Shown here: positions 1 to 11,616 of the stretch, one piece after another | Layout: every line of letters starts with the position of its first letter | Position numbering within the stretch: the stretch's first letter is position 1 | Assembly: GCA_030686995.1 (NCBI GenBank) | Contig: CM060684.1 | Location: 5,663,897-5,727,896 of the forward strand | Length of the DNA: 64,000 nucleotides | Direction of reading: 5' to 3' | Source of the DNA: Artemisia argyi | Lineage: Eukaryota > Streptophyta > Magnoliopsida > Asterales > Asteraceae | The notes under the pieces: model-generated | Databases searched by the model: none | Told to the model about the DNA's origin: nothing | What the model saw: only the letters and a program-made list of their open reading frames with translations | Translations under genes and position numbers: made by a program

Positions 1-603
1 CCTAAGATCAAGTGGTAAAATCGATTGATCTGACATTTCTCAGTTTAAGTCATTTGAAGATGGTTAAAGACACGTAGATTTAATGCCCAAAACATCAGAA
101 ACCGTGATTACCAAAATGAAAATGGTACACTCGGGTATAAAAATAATAAATTTCAACCATAAATTCATACTTTTATTGACACTATATATGATAAGGGACA
201 CCTAGTGTTTTAGTTTGTTGGAAAAGATTATACTCACAAAAAGAGAAATCTAATAAAAAGTTATTAACGGGTCCATAAATCCTGCTAACTCAAACAATCT
301 TACTAAAAAAATGCAAAATACATACTGAATAATAATATTGCGTGTCAAAAATGAAGCGCAAATATTTATAGCTATGCACACAATAAATATAATAGTTTAG
401 TATCAATAACATTATGCTTTTATATAATATAAAGTGTTAAAATAAGAAACATAATACGGTATGAAAAAAGTTGAAGTATAAACCATAAAGTTTAATAAGC
501 TTAAAAATTAGTTTGTTGTTTTGCTAAATTTAAGAGGTGTAAAATATAAAGTTTAATCATTTTAGTGCCAAGTTATCATTTCATCAATGTTAAGACTTAA
601 GAT
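1..603. other. AT-rich intergenic DNA, no gene seen
   Basis: No coding pattern is visible. About 293-385 recurs in diverged form at about 9187-9305 (shared stretch around TTACTAAAAAAATGCAAAAT), so part of this is a dispersed repeat. Confidence 0.5.
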
Positions 604-835
604 CAATGTTTTAAAACTCGGGTTGATCCGGCCGGTTCAACCGGTTGAACCGGGAACCGTCTCGGAGACCGGGCCGGATGGGACTGGGTTTTTGCTTATT
701 TTAGAACCGGAATGAACCGCCGGTTTTTTGACAACCCGAGTTTTTGCTTATTTGAGAACCGGAATGAACCGCCGGTTTTTTGACGACCGGGTTGACCCGG
801 TTTGATAAACCCGGGTGGAGGTTCTCAACATAGCA
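604..835. repeat. CCGGTT-rich MITE-like repeat
   Basis: Short GC-rich island in AT-rich DNA made of GAACCGG / AACCCGG words and the palindrome GGTTCAACCGGTTGAACC. It contains a near-perfect tandem duplication of about 52 bp (688-739 and 740-791). The left edge CAATGTTTTAAAACTCGGG resembles the left ends of the hAT-like elements at 41165 and 46832 and the tandem unit inside the Helitron at 30111. A target-site duplication could not be read, so the ends are approximate. Confidence 0.45.
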
Positions 836-1369
836 AGGAAGAGTTCCACCGGAGGGATCTTCGATCTGAGCTATCAGTAAAAAGATAAAAATTGTCGAAG
901 TCTGCTGCAGACAAAGGTTTGGTAAATTGAATTTTATGGTTTTCTTTATATCAACTTCTTTGATTTTGGTTTCTATTGAATAAATTCATCATAGAAGTTG
1001 GTTATACGATGTTTGGTGTTTATAATTCTTGAAAGAAAGTAGTTGTGGAGGTGTATGAGCGATTTTTGGTAATTTGAGGGTTTTCGCGACACTTTGAAGT
1101 GTTGTCTTTATACTCATATGGTTTGATGATGACACGACTGTGATTGGTATTGTTGACGGGTATTGATGCTATTTTCGTTTCTGCTGATGACATTTGGTTC
1201 CTCCTGGTGGTTATTTGGTTCCTGCTGATTATGTATCATCTCTTTGTTGCTGCTGCTCGCCTATTTTCATTTTGCTGATAATATTTTTCATTCCTGCTGA
1301 TAAGCTTATTTGTTGCTGCTGAGTGAAATTTTGATTCTGCTGATGACTTTTGGTTCCTGCTGATTTCAT
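836..1369. other. No gene; degenerate CTGCTGAT word repeat
   Basis: Non-coding. Between about 1180 and 1365 the words CTGCTGAT and TTTGGTTCCTGCTG recur irregularly. This probably lies in the non-coding 3' part of the adjacent MULE, but no terminal inverted repeat was found here. Confidence 0.35.
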
Positions 1370-4300
1370 TCATTTCTGTTGCTCATTAGTAAAATGGCAG
1401 AATATGACAATGGCAGGGATGATGTAATGTTTCCTTATTTGATAGACTGATATGTAATATGTTCTTAAAATGAATGCAACTGATATGGACCATAATATTT
1501 GATAGACTGATGCATCATTGACTGGTGCAGTTGTCTCCTCATTGACATGTGCAGCTGTGTCTTTAATGGCATCATCTTGTTTAACTGCATCAACATTCAT
1601 ATCTTCTGTATTTGCTTGCTGAAGTTGTACATCAACCAAGTCATCATCATCAAACAGCATGTATAGAGCATTCTGTAAAATGGGTGTGTTAATTAGAATA
1701 TATATAACAAAAAAACATAGTAACAAAAAAAATGAAAAGATAACATGTAACTTACCCTGTTTGATACACTACCACTAGCACTTCCTCTTCTCCTTCCCCT
1801 TCCCCTGTTTGATCCACTACCACTACCACTTCCCCTTCCCCTGTTTGATCTATTACCACTTCCACTTCCCCTACCCCTTCCACTATTTGATCCACTAGAA
1901 CTTCCCCTTCCACTGCTACCCCCTACACTTGTTCCTCCCATCCATATACCACCTCTAGCAGTCACAACTTTTTTCTTTCTACTACAACTAGGGGTTCCAG
2001 AATTGACTTGGTCATTAACCCTAGGTCTGCCCTTCTTTTTGGGTGAATTAGTTGTTTGTGTTGATGGTTGACCTTGTGGAGCAGGTGTTTGTGGAATAGG
2101 TGTTTGTCTTGATGGTTGACTTTGTGGAGCAGGTGTTTGTGGAATAGGTATTTGTGCTGATGGTTGACCTGTTTCCATATGTTTAGTACACCCCTTTTTG
2201 TTATGCCCCATTACACCACAGTTTTGACAATTCATTGTTCTTGGAGGCCTAGATACATGTTTATTATTTTTCAATTCTGACTTATCTTTTGTCCTATTCA
2301 ATGTGGGTCTACCTGGCATCCTTCTTTCTAAAAGGGGTTTCATGGGCACATGTTCTCTTTTTTTCCACATATCAATACCACCAACTGGCAAAATATTAAA
2401 CTCATAGATACTTCTGTATGTGCTTACCTTGAATGACTTGCTCACATACTCTTCTGGCTGCTTGCCAATGAAGTAAATGGCTGTGATTGCATGAGGGCAT
2501 GGTATGCCAGTTAACTGCCATTGCCTACAAGTGCACTCACTCTTTTGTAAGTCCACACCATAGGCTTCAAGATTTCCTTGTCTTACTTCAAACTGATGCC
2601 ATCCACTTGGATTCAAACTCCATTTCCTGTTAGTATACTACAAGTCAGCAAAAAGGGCAAATATCACTTGTCCAAAATCTAGGAGATACGTATTTACCTT
2701 TGAATCTTCTTATGCAACTCCAAAACCTTGATGATATTAGGACAAATATCACTTGTCCAGTCTTGACATTCCTTCATAAGAGTGTAATTCCTAGTCATCA
2801 CATAGGATCTGATGTCTTCAAGCATTCCAATTATTGGTTTTCTCCTTGCATTCTTTATATGAGAATTGAAAGATTCACTAAGACCATTTTCAACAGCATC
2901 ACAATCCATTCCTATCAAACACATTACAAATAATAAGTTAGTTCAGCTAATGTAATTATTGAAATAAGCTACAACAAATATAAAGAATATACCTTCTTTG
3001 AAGTATGATCTTGACCATGTCCATGGATCTTTATCCATCAAATACTGATAAGCTGCTTCACTTGCATTCTTGATTTCTTCCATTGTATTTAAGAATCTTT
3101 GATGATTAGCACACTTTGATGCTTGCCAAAAGAGTTGTCTAAATAGAACACCAGGGTAGACCTTTGAAAAATTGGCATAAATGTGCCTAGCACATAACCT
3201 ATGTTCTACTAATGGGACCACTCTCTTAACAGCATGGTAAATTCCTTTATGTCCATCAGATATAAATGTGACCCCTTTCCCATATCCTAATTCAAGGTCT
3301 TTTTCTAACAACTTAATAAACCATTCCCAAGTGTCTAAATTCTCAACTTGTACAACAGCCCATGCAATTGGGTATATTTGATTGTTTCCATCCCTCCCAA
3401 TAGCTGCCAACAGTTGACCTTGGCACACCCCTTTCAAAAAACACCCATCCATACCTATAACCTTTCTACATCCTGCTTTCCAACCCTGTTTCAAATTATG
3501 AAAACAAATATACAAACTGTTGAACATGTGTGTACCATCCATTAAAGGATCAATGCGTAACTGCACTGTGGTACCAGGGTTGGTTTGTCTAAGTTCACCG
3601 GCATAATCAAGCAACCTGTCATACTGATCTCCAACATTCTGCTTAAGACTATATATTGCAATCCTTCTTGCTCTACTACACTGATTGTGTGATGTCTTAA
3701 CCCTATATTTTTTCATCACCATTTCTTGCAAGTCAACGACTTTCATATCAGGATACATTCTGATTTTGTCTACAAATTGTCTTGCAATCCATTTTGAAGT
3801 CACTAAATAACCAAGATTACACTATCTACTGCAAGTGTGCTCATTAACTAGAGTTCTAATATGCCAAGACTTGCCATCATGCATCTTTACAGCTCTTAAC
3901 CTAAAAGGACAACAAGGCTTATTGGGATCTCTAGGAAGTTTTTTCTTTCTTCTGTTTTTTTTCATCAAACCCACACCTAACCAACAACTTTTCACTATCA
4001 CTTTTTTCATACCAAAGTTGGTATCCATTAGCAACAGAATAAAAAGTAAGACAATCTTTAACTTGATCTAAGTCTGCATACAATTCACCTAATTTAGGTT
4101 TTTTTAACTTCCAGTGTATGTTTGGGTCATGGATAGGGTAATATCTTTTATTAGGGTCAAACACAATCTCATCCTCATCACTCATTGGCATATCCTCATC
4201 TGAGTTAACTTCTGGTTCAACATGAGGTTTCTCTTTTTGAGATGAATCACCTAGGTCTGAAAATAAAGGATCTACTTCATCCTCATTGTCATCACTTTCA

Positions 4301-4822
4301 TTTTCCAACACTAGCTTACTTTCATCAAATACAACAATTTCATTTGTTTTTTTCTTTTCATCTAAAAGTTGCCTTTCCTTTATCCTAACCTGACTCTTCT
4401 TCACCCTCAGATAAATGATCAAGTGATGCAATATCACTTTCATCATCTGAGTCTTTGTAATAAGTAGCAGGGTTTAAAATCACAAGAACATAATCACCAC
4501 TGTATTCTATTAAAGATTCATTCTTATGAGAAACATACAATGCTATGATACGTTCATCTGTACTTTGCCACTTTTCAACAAACAGCCTAAAATCATCATC
4601 AGACTTAATACATTTTAACCCATTACTAAAGTAATACAAGCCACACACTACTGAACCTATGTTGTTTTGAACAAAATTTTTCAACTCACTAGAGGTTAAA
4701 GGGATCACATCAACTGTGGTTGTGAGCATATCATCATTATGATAGGTTAAAGGTTTCAGACTCAAATACCCGTTATAATAAACATCCAAGGATAATGCAC
4801 CTCCTTTGGATGAAGAAGCCAT
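1370..4822 (-). pseudogene. Mutator-like (MULE) transposase, degenerate
   Basis: Transposase of the MuDR/MULE superfamily, which cuts and pastes DNA elements. From the ATG at 4822 the pieces in order are: an N-terminal PB1/MULE-N-like stretch (4822-4385), an acidic linker and zinc-finger-like DNA-binding region ending CPFRLRA...HTCSR (about 4130-3822), the MULE core with GMDGCFLKG and FISDGHKG (3803-2975), then CDAVENGLSESFN (2924-2694), a SWIM zinc finger CTCRQWQLTGIPCPHA (near 2500), a CCHC knuckle CQNCGVMGHNKKGC (near 2220) and a Gly/Ser/Arg-rich tail. Consensus introns fit at about 2925-2986 and 2640-2698. The gene is broken by a frameshift near 4385-4400, another in a T-run near 3955, and an in-frame TAG near 3822. 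The fragments are collinear, so one decayed gene is more likely than several. Confidence 0.88.
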
Positions 4823-5245
4823 CCTGCTAAACATAACAAACAAACACAGTAGGTCAATTTCTGCTTAATTTAGCCGTTATTAACATAATTAAAAACAACA
4901 ATAAGTATTAATTACCTTTAAGAACACAAATTAAGGTTCAATTTTGTCAATCGTACTCTTAACCGTTTTTAGGGTTTATGAGTGGAAAGTGAATTGGGGG
5001 AAAATGATGTAACTGTTACTTTAAAGAAGAAATATAAAATGTTCAAATTTGGTCCTCGCAATTTTACAAATGTATCAATATTTTTATAACCAAAACTTGG
5101 GTTAGTGGTTAACGGGTGTTAGAAAAAAACCCAAATCCGCCAAAAAAAAAAGTTGGATACCTTTTTATGCAAGAAAAAAAGTTGGATACCTTGATTGGAA
5201 ATGAACCCTAACTTTGATGCCTTTTTGTGCCATTTGCCCCTTTAA
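4823..5245. repeat. MULE 5' non-coding region and probable terminal end
   Basis: AT-rich non-coding DNA upstream of the MULE start. It contains a short tandem repeat built on AAAGTTGGATACCTT (about 5150-5192) and ends near 5240 in TTTGTGCCATTTGCCC, which reads outward like a MULE terminus (GGGCAAATGGCACAAAAAGG on the other strand). A matching left terminus was not found, so the element end is tentative. Confidence 0.35.
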
Positions 5246-5455
5246 AAAGTGTGTGTATAAAACTATAAATTAGACTTTTTTTACACTTTTCTAAAAGTGT
5301 AGGCATAACTAGACTTTTGCTTACATTTTATGTATAGTGTGGGTAAAAGTTAAACTTTTTCTTACACATTTTTTTAAAGTGCAAGTAAACATGTACTTTC
5401 ACTTGCACTTTTTTTGTGTGTCATTAAAAATGGTGTCAATAAAAGCCCCTTTTCT

Positions 5456-5702
5456 TGTAGTGGTAGTTGAGTCAAGCAGAGACGTGTTGATAGGCCGTGT
5501 GTTGTTTAAGTATAATGCTAGGCTGATTAGTTCATGCGGTGGTGTAGTTGAGTCAAAGTATCGCAAACAGATGGTAAACGTGGGTATTTTGTTGTTTTTA
5601 CAAAAGCTTGTAGAAATGGATGTTGATGGTGCAAAAAAGTTACAAGAATCCGGGGTAGCAACAAACTTCATATGGATGCTCATCATATGGAAATGGCTTT
5701 GA
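5456..5702 (+). pseudogene. Armadillo-repeat protein fragment (copy 1)
   Basis: Short open stretch that ends with a block also seen at 10350-10440, 13048-13080 and 26445-26535: CRKQMVNVG-type residues then LLFLQKLVEMDVDGAKKLQ. In the better copies this is the C-terminus of a plant ARM-repeat protein. Here the join from the upstream part (VVESSRDVLIGR) to the C-terminal block skips most of the gene, so it is an internally deleted fragment with no plausible function. Confidence 0.55.
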
Positions 5703-5756
5703 CGCCATTGTAGTGGTTCCATGATGAATGCTTAATGAAGTTATTTATATGAGAAA

Positions 5757-6560
5757 TTTAGTGAGAAAATGGCATATTTCTGCATCTGACAAGATTACAA
5801 AGATGTGTAGTAACATCATGAAGATTATCAGTAGCTTTTGTTATTTTTCTAAACTTGATAAATATTCGAAAAAAAATTAAGTACAACTCTAGTACCAAAA
5901 TACGAGACATATATGTTTCGGCTAGTATCATCTTTGTTCATAAGAATTATAAACAGATTGAGTTAGGGGAGTCTTTGGCTTAACCAAAGTATTCTCGTGA
6001 TTATTTTCGACTCTTTCCCTAACAGCCTTAAATGGGTTAATAATTATTATGAACCAATTACTACGTAATAACTTTCTATTACGTTTCTTGTTGTACTGTC
6101 ACGTCTGCTGAGGACATAGTTTTCATCTTGCAGGTGCGCAAATTTGTGGTTCATGCTGCGATGTTTTGATTAATAACATATTATTCTTTTTCACAAAACT
6201 ACTTTTATTCGTGCAAAAGAATAATATGATTGACAAATTTGTGGTTCACGCAAGATTAATAACATATTATTCTTTTCCACAAAACTAAACTAACAAAGTT
6301 GGTGTCGCTTAATAGTATCGATAAGAACTATAAAGTTAACGGTTAAAATTTATTATTTTTGTGTTGATAAATTTGAGTGCCCTATTTCATTCACGAAATT
6401 ATGGTTTTTAATGTTTTGATTGATCAACTCACGTGACTTTAGCCTAACAAATTAAAAGGCAAAAGTGAAAAAAAAAAAAATGTGAAGCATCGATGGCTCG
6501 AACACGGGACCTACCACTTTATAGGACATCATTCCCAGCTACACACACTCTCAAGTTTCA
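5757..6560. repeat. Dispersed repeat block (copy A), about 0.8 kb
   Basis: Collinear with about 32480-33170: both contain a motif around AAAATGGCATATTTCT, then CATATATGTxTxGGCTAGTATCATCTT, then TTATTTTTGTxTTGATAAA, then a poly(A) run and a tRNA-like segment. The middle and right parts also match 11325-11560. Ends not defined; class of element unknown. Confidence 0.45.
6468..6560 (-). repeat. tRNA-like SINE-type repeat (a)
   Basis: Read on the minus strand, this has a B-box-like GTGTTCGAGCC (6495-6505) followed by a T run (the plus-strand poly(A) at 6468-6480), as in plant SINEs with T-rich 3' ends. Six related segments occur in the window (8980, 9318, 11438, 28505, 29310, 33065), all in the same orientation. 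It may instead be a conserved piece of the larger repeat block. Confidence 0.4.
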
Positions 6561-6603
6561 TTCAAAAGTTGTACAAATTATTAATAATCATAAATATACG
6601 TAC

Positions 6604-6932
6604 TAGGGGTGAGCATCGGGCCGGTCCCGACCCGTCCCGACCCGATACCGACAAGCCCGATTCCCGAGATCGCCGGAAAACCAAACCGACTCCCGACCCG
6701 AAACCAGTCGGATCGGTATCGGGATGGTCGGGATCGGTCGAATTTGTTGGTTTTCTTTGTTGTTTTCTGGTTTTCATCTCGTCCCGACCCGATACCGAAA
6801 AGCCCGATTCCCGAGATCGCCGGAAAACCAAACCGACTCCCGACCCGTTTACTAGTCGGGATCAGAATCGGGCCGTCGGGATGGTTGGAATCGGGCCGGT
6901 TATCGGTGGTCGGTCGGAAATGCTCACCCCTA
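6604..6932. mobile_element. hAT-type MITE, 329 bp (CCCGAC-rich)
   Basis: Ends are perfect inverted repeats TAGGGGTGAGCA (6604-6615) and TGCTCACCCCTA (6921-6932). Flanking octamers ATACGTAC (6596-6603) and ATAGGTAT (6933-6940) match at 6 of 8, consistent with an aged 8-bp hAT target duplication. The interior is arrays of CCCGACCCG and GATCGGTCGGG words, including a repeated segment at about 6625-6695 and 6781-6848. Long open frames here are artefacts of the repeat. No transposase. Confidence 0.75.
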
Positions 6933-6940
6933 ATAGGTAT

Positions 6941-7940
6941 TGCATCTCAACAGGCTTCAAATGCATTTATATTTTTGCCAAAAATAACAACTCTACTGCT
7001 GTCCTTTTTTCTTTTGTTTTGGCCTATGACACTTTTGATTTATTTTGAATTGAAGTAGCATTTACTTGTGTCACCCAATAATAGCCAATTTTTATTAGTG
7101 TTTCAATTTAACCACTTAAACTTTATATCAAATATAAAAATCATTAACGCTTCAAATATAATATCTCCCAGGATACAACAACAACGGATAACTCCGTTAG
7201 CACAAACGGGTTATCAAGGCGAACCAAAACCGTGCCTTCCCTCTATTACAAACCAGATACACAAAAAATATGAAAGGTAACACAAAAGGAGAGGAATGAT
7301 GAGATGTGTATATTTCGGTGGTTTAGACAAATGAGAAAAGCTCTCATTTATAGGGAGAGAAAAACAAGAAAAACGGTCACATTATTAATCACACTAATGG
7401 CTCATGAATTCAAATAAAACCATAAATTAATTTTATCCTTAATTCACATTAGTATGTTTGATGACACCATCAATTGTCATTCAACACTGGTCCTGACACC
7501 ATCAATTGTTTTTGATTTTTTTTTTGGTGTTTTAACACTTTAGGAAAAGTGCTAATGACTTTTTATGATTTTGATTTAAAATTTACAAAAGTGATGGAAT
7601 TTTTAGAGTGATGATGGTGAAAAACCACTAATCTCTAAGATGCTGCAAATACGCGCACACCTCCCTCGCAACGGCGCAAAAAATTGATTGGCTCCAAACG
7701 GTCAACCTAAATTGACCAAGTAAATGGTCAACAAAGTTAAACAGCTTAGAGTCAATGCTTCCGGAATACATTAAAAATGAGGTTTAGCCATCAAGCGACC
7801 TATACTTTCATTTACCTATTGCAAAAGTTTATTTTAAAAAGACAAAAACATACGTACATAGTACGATATGTGGCATAGGATACTACAAGTCTACAAGCTG
7901 ACACACTATTAATAAGCAGGGAATTTAAATACTTAAGGAT
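6941..7940. other. No gene seen
   Basis: AT-rich DNA with no recognisable coding, RNA or complete element. The part near 6941-7000 (GGCTTCAAATGCATTTAT) is the flank shared with the other tRNA-like repeat copies at about 9145 and 11600. Confidence 0.4.
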
Positions 7941-7944
7941 TTGA

Positions 7945-8110
7945 ATTTAAGGCATAAAAAGCCAAGCTTTTATCGAATAACTCGAGCTTGTTCAAGAACT
8001 TTATCGAGTCTCGAGCTCAGGCTTAAAAAATGAGCTCAAAATGTTTATTGAGCCGAACTCGAGTTTATATATAATCGACTTGAGTGATTGTCGAACTTTT
8101 ACGTGCTTAT
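7945..8110. repeat. TCGAGC-word repeat
   Basis: Contains repeated CTCGAG / GAGCTC words (ACTCGAGCTTG, GTCTCGAGCTCAGG, GAACTCGAGTTT) in AT-rich surroundings. It resembles about 28735-28885 and the other word-rich MITEs in this window. Ends and target duplication not found. Confidence 0.35.
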
Positions 8111-8462
8111 ATATGAATACACTAAAATTAGTAAATACTTATTTTTATTGTTTGGCAAAATAGTTAAAAAGTTACTTTTAAGCAAAAGGCAAAAAAGTTG
8201 CTAATTTAGTTATACTAAAACATAATTAACTACAACTATGCAAAGTTAAATATATTTATATAAAATTTTATTAAAAAAAGGTATATGATTAAGTTTCTAT
8301 GCAAAGTAGCAAAAAATGATTAAATTGTGAATTTAGAGACTGATTTTGAAGATTAAGGTAATGAATGTATTTGTTTATCTGGATGTGAGACATGTCTTTA
8401 TTTACTTACTATAGCTTCTTGAGCATATATATATGAGCGACTACAATTACAATTTAAACTAT

Positions 8463-8690
8463 TACTCCATCCGTCCCAAAATTATTGTCTCCTATTTACT
8501 TTTTCGGTTTTTCTTTTTCAACTTTAACTATAAATATTTTTGTTTGTGTCATACACTATTTAATGAAAATTATACCAATGAAAATACATTTAAAACTCAA
8601 TCCGTTCATATATTTTGCATCAAGTATTATGTAATATAAAAAAAAAATAATTAAGGTCAAAGTTTAAAACTAAAGATAAAAAAAGCCAAT
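8463..8690. mobile_element. Stowaway-like MITE, one clear end
   Basis: TACTCCATCCGTCCCAAAAT followed by TATTGTCTCC is the classic 5' end of Tc1/mariner Stowaway MITEs. The right side near 8650-8690 keeps decayed AAGGTCAAAGTTxAAAA-type sequence but lacks a readable inverted CTCCxTCCGTCCC end, so the element is truncated or degraded. Confidence 0.5.
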
Positions 8691-8979
8691 GTTTTCTTTT
8701 TCATCAACCATACCTGATAAACCAATGTATCATTTCTTTTTTTTTTAAAAGGATGTTAAAGGGTGGCGCTTTTGGATTTGTGAATAAGAAGGAACGGTTT
8801 CTTGGTTAATAGAGGGGAGGAGATGAGAATAGACGGTGGTTTAAGAAACAAATAAAAGTTAGCAGCAAGAAAATTTAAAAAAAAAAAAGAAAAAAAGAGT
8901 TGAGTTATATTTTGGAGCCATGCCCATGACGTGTAAAAAGTTATTCTAACCTACTATATTTGAGAGAAAAAGTCATCTC

Positions 8980-9095
8980 AAAAAAAAAAAAAAAAAAAAA
9001 AAAAAACTGTGGTGAGCAGCGATGACTCGAACATGAGACCTATAGCTTAGAGGAACTCAGCCTTAGCCATCACTCCACCCACAATCTCAAGTTTC
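8980..9095 (-). repeat. tRNA-like SINE-type repeat (b)
   Basis: On the minus strand: A-box-like ATGGCTAAGGCTGAG, then B-box-like ATGTTCGAGTC (9024-9034), then a long T run (plus-strand poly(A) about 8981-9006). This is the clearest tRNA-like copy of the family in the window. Confidence 0.5.
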
Positions 9096-9317
9096 ATTCA
9101 CATATACAATTATTTTATTTGCATAATATGTGTACCTCAACTCAAGGGGCTTCAAAAGCATTGTTTTTTCTACTAAAAATATCCACCACACTAGTCTTAC
9201 TAAAAAAATGCAAAATACATACAGTACTAAATAATACTACGTACTCCGTAATATTGAGTGTCTAAAGTGGAGAGCAAATATTGATAGCTACCCACATAAA
9301 AAATGCAAAATACTACT

Positions 9318-9400
9318 GAGGGTGCTGCTGACTCGAACACGGGACCCATTGTTAAATGTAGATGAGAATTAACCATCAACACAACCAGCAGCTTATGATT
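9318..9400 (-). repeat. tRNA-like SINE-type repeat (c), partial
   Basis: B-box-like GTGTTCGAGTC on the minus strand (9330-9340) with GGTCCC beside it as in the other copies, but without the poly(A) run. Partial copy. Confidence 0.35.
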
Positions 9401-9524
9401 CTTTCTCAACTATAATTATTTATTTGGGGGCTACAAAAAATCACAATATACTACTGTAAGTTATACTATCTAGCAAGCAAGATACTATGTTCCTTGATTT
9501 GTCCAGTCACAGACAGGCATTGTA

Positions 9525-9615
9525 CTTTTCCGGTTAGACCCGGTCATATCCGGCCAAGACCCGGTCAATTCCGGTCAAGACCCGGCTATACCCGGTCATA
9601 TCCGGCCAAGACCCA
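9525..9615 (+). repeat. CCGGTCAAGACCCGG short repeats (copy 1)
   Basis: Irregular repeats of ACCCGGTCATATCCGGCCAAG and close variants. The same array occurs at 15018-15178 and 25208-25290, each time next to pieces of the armadillo-gene duplication, so it travels with that duplicated segment. Confidence 0.6.
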
Positions 9616-9618
9616 TAT

Positions 9619-10487
9619 TTGAGTCACATAGGTGAAGGTTTGTTGTTGTGCATTAGAATCATCAGGTATGCCAAAGAAAGGGTGTGTGTTAGGGTGATTA
9701 GTTCGCGCAGTGGTGTAGGTTTGTTGTTGGAGTTGTGTGAGAGTGGGACTCCGAATTCGCAAAATGTGCCGTGTTGTGTGTTGAGGAATTTGTTAGGGGT
9801 GTTTTTGTTGAGAGTTGTCAAGTCTAATTTGGTTTTGGCGCAGGAGTATGGATTTGGTTGTTTGAGTAATTTGGTTTGGGAGGATCATGATTTTAAGGTG
9901 ATGGTTGTTAGGAGTGGCGTTTTTGTGAGTTTGAGGGGTTTTTTTTGTTCGGGGAATAGTGTGAGGAGTTTGGAGATTGCAGTTGACTTTTTGAAGAATT
10001 TGGCGTGTGATGAACGGGTGGTGGAGTTTATTGTTAATGAGGGGGTTTTTGGTTAGGATTGTTGCGCTGTGGGTGTTGGGAGTGAGGATTCAGTGTGCCA
10101 AGGCGCAGAGAGAGTTGGGGGAATTGGGGTGTATAGGACCGTTGATCGGTATGTTGGATGGGAAAGCGATTGAGGAGTAACAAGCGGCTGTGAGAGCATT
10201 GTCAGTTATATTGATTTGTTAGGGGAAACAGAAGGATTTATCGGAAGGAAGAAAGAGTGATAGTGAGTGTAGTTCAGTTATTAGATCCTTCTATACCGAA
10301 TTTTGATAACAAGTACCCTGTGTCGATTCTAATGTCTTTAACTCATTCGAAGGAATGTCGCAAACAGATGGTAAACGCAGGTGCTTTGTTGTTTTTACAA
10401 AAGCTTGTAGAAATGGATGTTGATGGTGCAAAGAAGTTACAAGGGACTATAGGTCGTGGGAAGCTATGAGGTGTGTTTGGGTGACCG
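9619..10487 (+). pseudogene. Armadillo-repeat protein pseudogene (copy 2, longest)
   Basis: Largest surviving copy of an ARM-repeat protein that recurs here as fragments. ARM repeats form helical scaffolds for protein binding. An open part (9619-10056) carries typical helices (SRSGVGLLLELCESGTPNSQ, LAQEYGFGCLSNLVWEDHDF, SVRSLEIAVDFLKNLACDE). After a frame change near 10050 the homology continues in another frame (ELGCIGPLIGMLDGKAIEE, stop near 10180), then resumes at 10257-10470 with VSVVQLLDPSIPNFDNKYPV and ends MDVDGAKKLQGTIGRGKL. The C-terminus resembles plant ARM proteins ending GAKKLLExLxRGKLxxxF. Frameshifts and stops make it a pseudogene. The family match is from memory. Confidence 0.75.
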
Positions 10488-10735
10488 TAATGATCATAAT
10501 CGTTCTCAAACATCATCTGTATGTATTTATTTTAATTTACAGTTTTGCACTGCTTGTGCATCCTTGTTGTTCATAATTTCATTCTTAGTAATTAATCTTA
10601 GTTCAGAGGCATTGTTATTACTTATTAGTTTAAAGCCATGGTGGTTAGTTGCTAGTGGCGTGTTGGCATCATAGCAACAAGTAGTTATTTCACCTCTGCG
10701 GCAATAGATAGGTTCAATCACTACTAGAGATGGTG
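10488..10735 (+). repeat. 3' flank of the ARM duplication
   Basis: Matches the DNA after the other two C-terminal ARM copies (13082-13250 and 26573-26740) at high identity. Its end (10632-10730, around CCATGGTGGTTAGTTGCTAG) matches 27155-27242. It marks segmental duplication at DNA level rather than a retrocopy. Confidence 0.55.
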
Positions 10736-10769
10736 AAATAGAGCCCGGTTATTGAATTTCTATCTTATA

Positions 10770-11005
10770 TCTGTGACAGGTAGGAGCTATGAAAAGTTAT
10801 TGAAGTACAATCTTAATATATGTGAAAAGTAGCGAAGGTGTCTATCTAAATCGGTGATGGGTAGGAACCATGAAAGATTGAAAGTTAATGAATTTCTATC
10901 TTTACTCTGTGACGGGTAGGAGCTACGAAAAGTTATTGAATTACTATCATAAATGTTAAATCGGTGACGGGTAGGAGTTGTGAAAAGTTATTGAATCACT
11001 TATGT
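10770..11005 (+). repeat. Minisatellite, four imperfect units
   Basis: Units around GTGACGGGTAGGAGCTAYGA then AAAGTTATTGAAT start near 10774, 10854, 10910 and 10964, with irregular spacing of about 54-80 bp. Confidence 0.6.
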
Positions 11006-11009
11006 ACAG

Positions 11010-11312
11010 TATATAATTAGTTTTACTTTTTAGTTAAGTGAAAAAGAGAGTAAAAGTGAAATGATATCGTATTGTATTAACTGGAAATGAAGTACATTGA
11101 CAGTATTTATATAAAGTCTAAGCAACTAACTTGACTAACTGCTATGCTACTTCTAGAACCTTCTAGAATCATCTAAGCTACTAACTACATCTTGTTACAA
11201 GGAGTAAAGCTGTTGTAGAGTAGAACACATGTCTTATGGTGAGATTGTAGCCTTGTACTTGTGTTTATAGCAGAGTTGACTTGTGAGCTTCTGTTGACTT
11301 TATCAGCAGTAT
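11010..11312 (-). mobile_element. Possible copia LTR remnant
   Basis: Non-coding stretch on the 3' side of the minus-strand copia pol fragment. It contains CTAGAACCTTCTAGAATCATC and, on the minus strand, a TATA-like TTTATATAAATACTG. Position and content suit the 3' LTR of the pol fragment at 11617-12982, but LTR ends and a second LTR were not found. Confidence 0.35.
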
Positions 11313-11436
11313 ATGTGTATACCTCATTATTTTCGTGTTGATAAATTTGAGTGCACTATTTCATTAAGGAAATTATGGTTTTTAATGGTTTGGTCGATCA
11401 ACTCACGTGACTTAGACAAATTAAAGAGCAAAAGTG

Positions 11437-11437
<1 letters not shown>

Positions 11438-11468
<31 letters not shown>

Positions 11469-11560
11469 GCAGCTTTTTTACTCGAACACGAGACCCACCA
11501 CTTGTGAGACTTCATTCTTAGCCAGCAAGCCACACACAGTCTCAAGTTTCATTCTCAATA
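11438..11560 (-). repeat. tRNA-like SINE-type repeat (d)
   Basis: Plus-strand poly(A) of about 27 bp (11439-11465), then B-box-like TACTCGAACAC (11479-11489, read on minus as GTGTTCGAGTA), then the shared GCCACACACAGTCTCAAGTT. It sits between the putative LTR and the pol remnant. Confidence 0.45.
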
Positions 11561-11616
11561 TTTACTATTTATGATGTTATATATGTCCATCTCAAGAGAC
11601 TACAAATGCATTGATA

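Noticed and set aside
604..835. Calling this a complete hAT element
   Set aside because: No inverted right end or 8-bp duplication could be matched; kept as a repeat only.
1..1370. Left terminal inverted repeat of the MULE
   Set aside because: No sequence matching the right end (GGGCAAATGGCAC) was found upstream of the gene.
6482..7058. Three overlapping open frames of Arg/Pro/Asp-rich protein
   Set aside because: They lie across the CCCGAC word repeats of the hAT MITE and are open on both strands because of the repeat; not genes.
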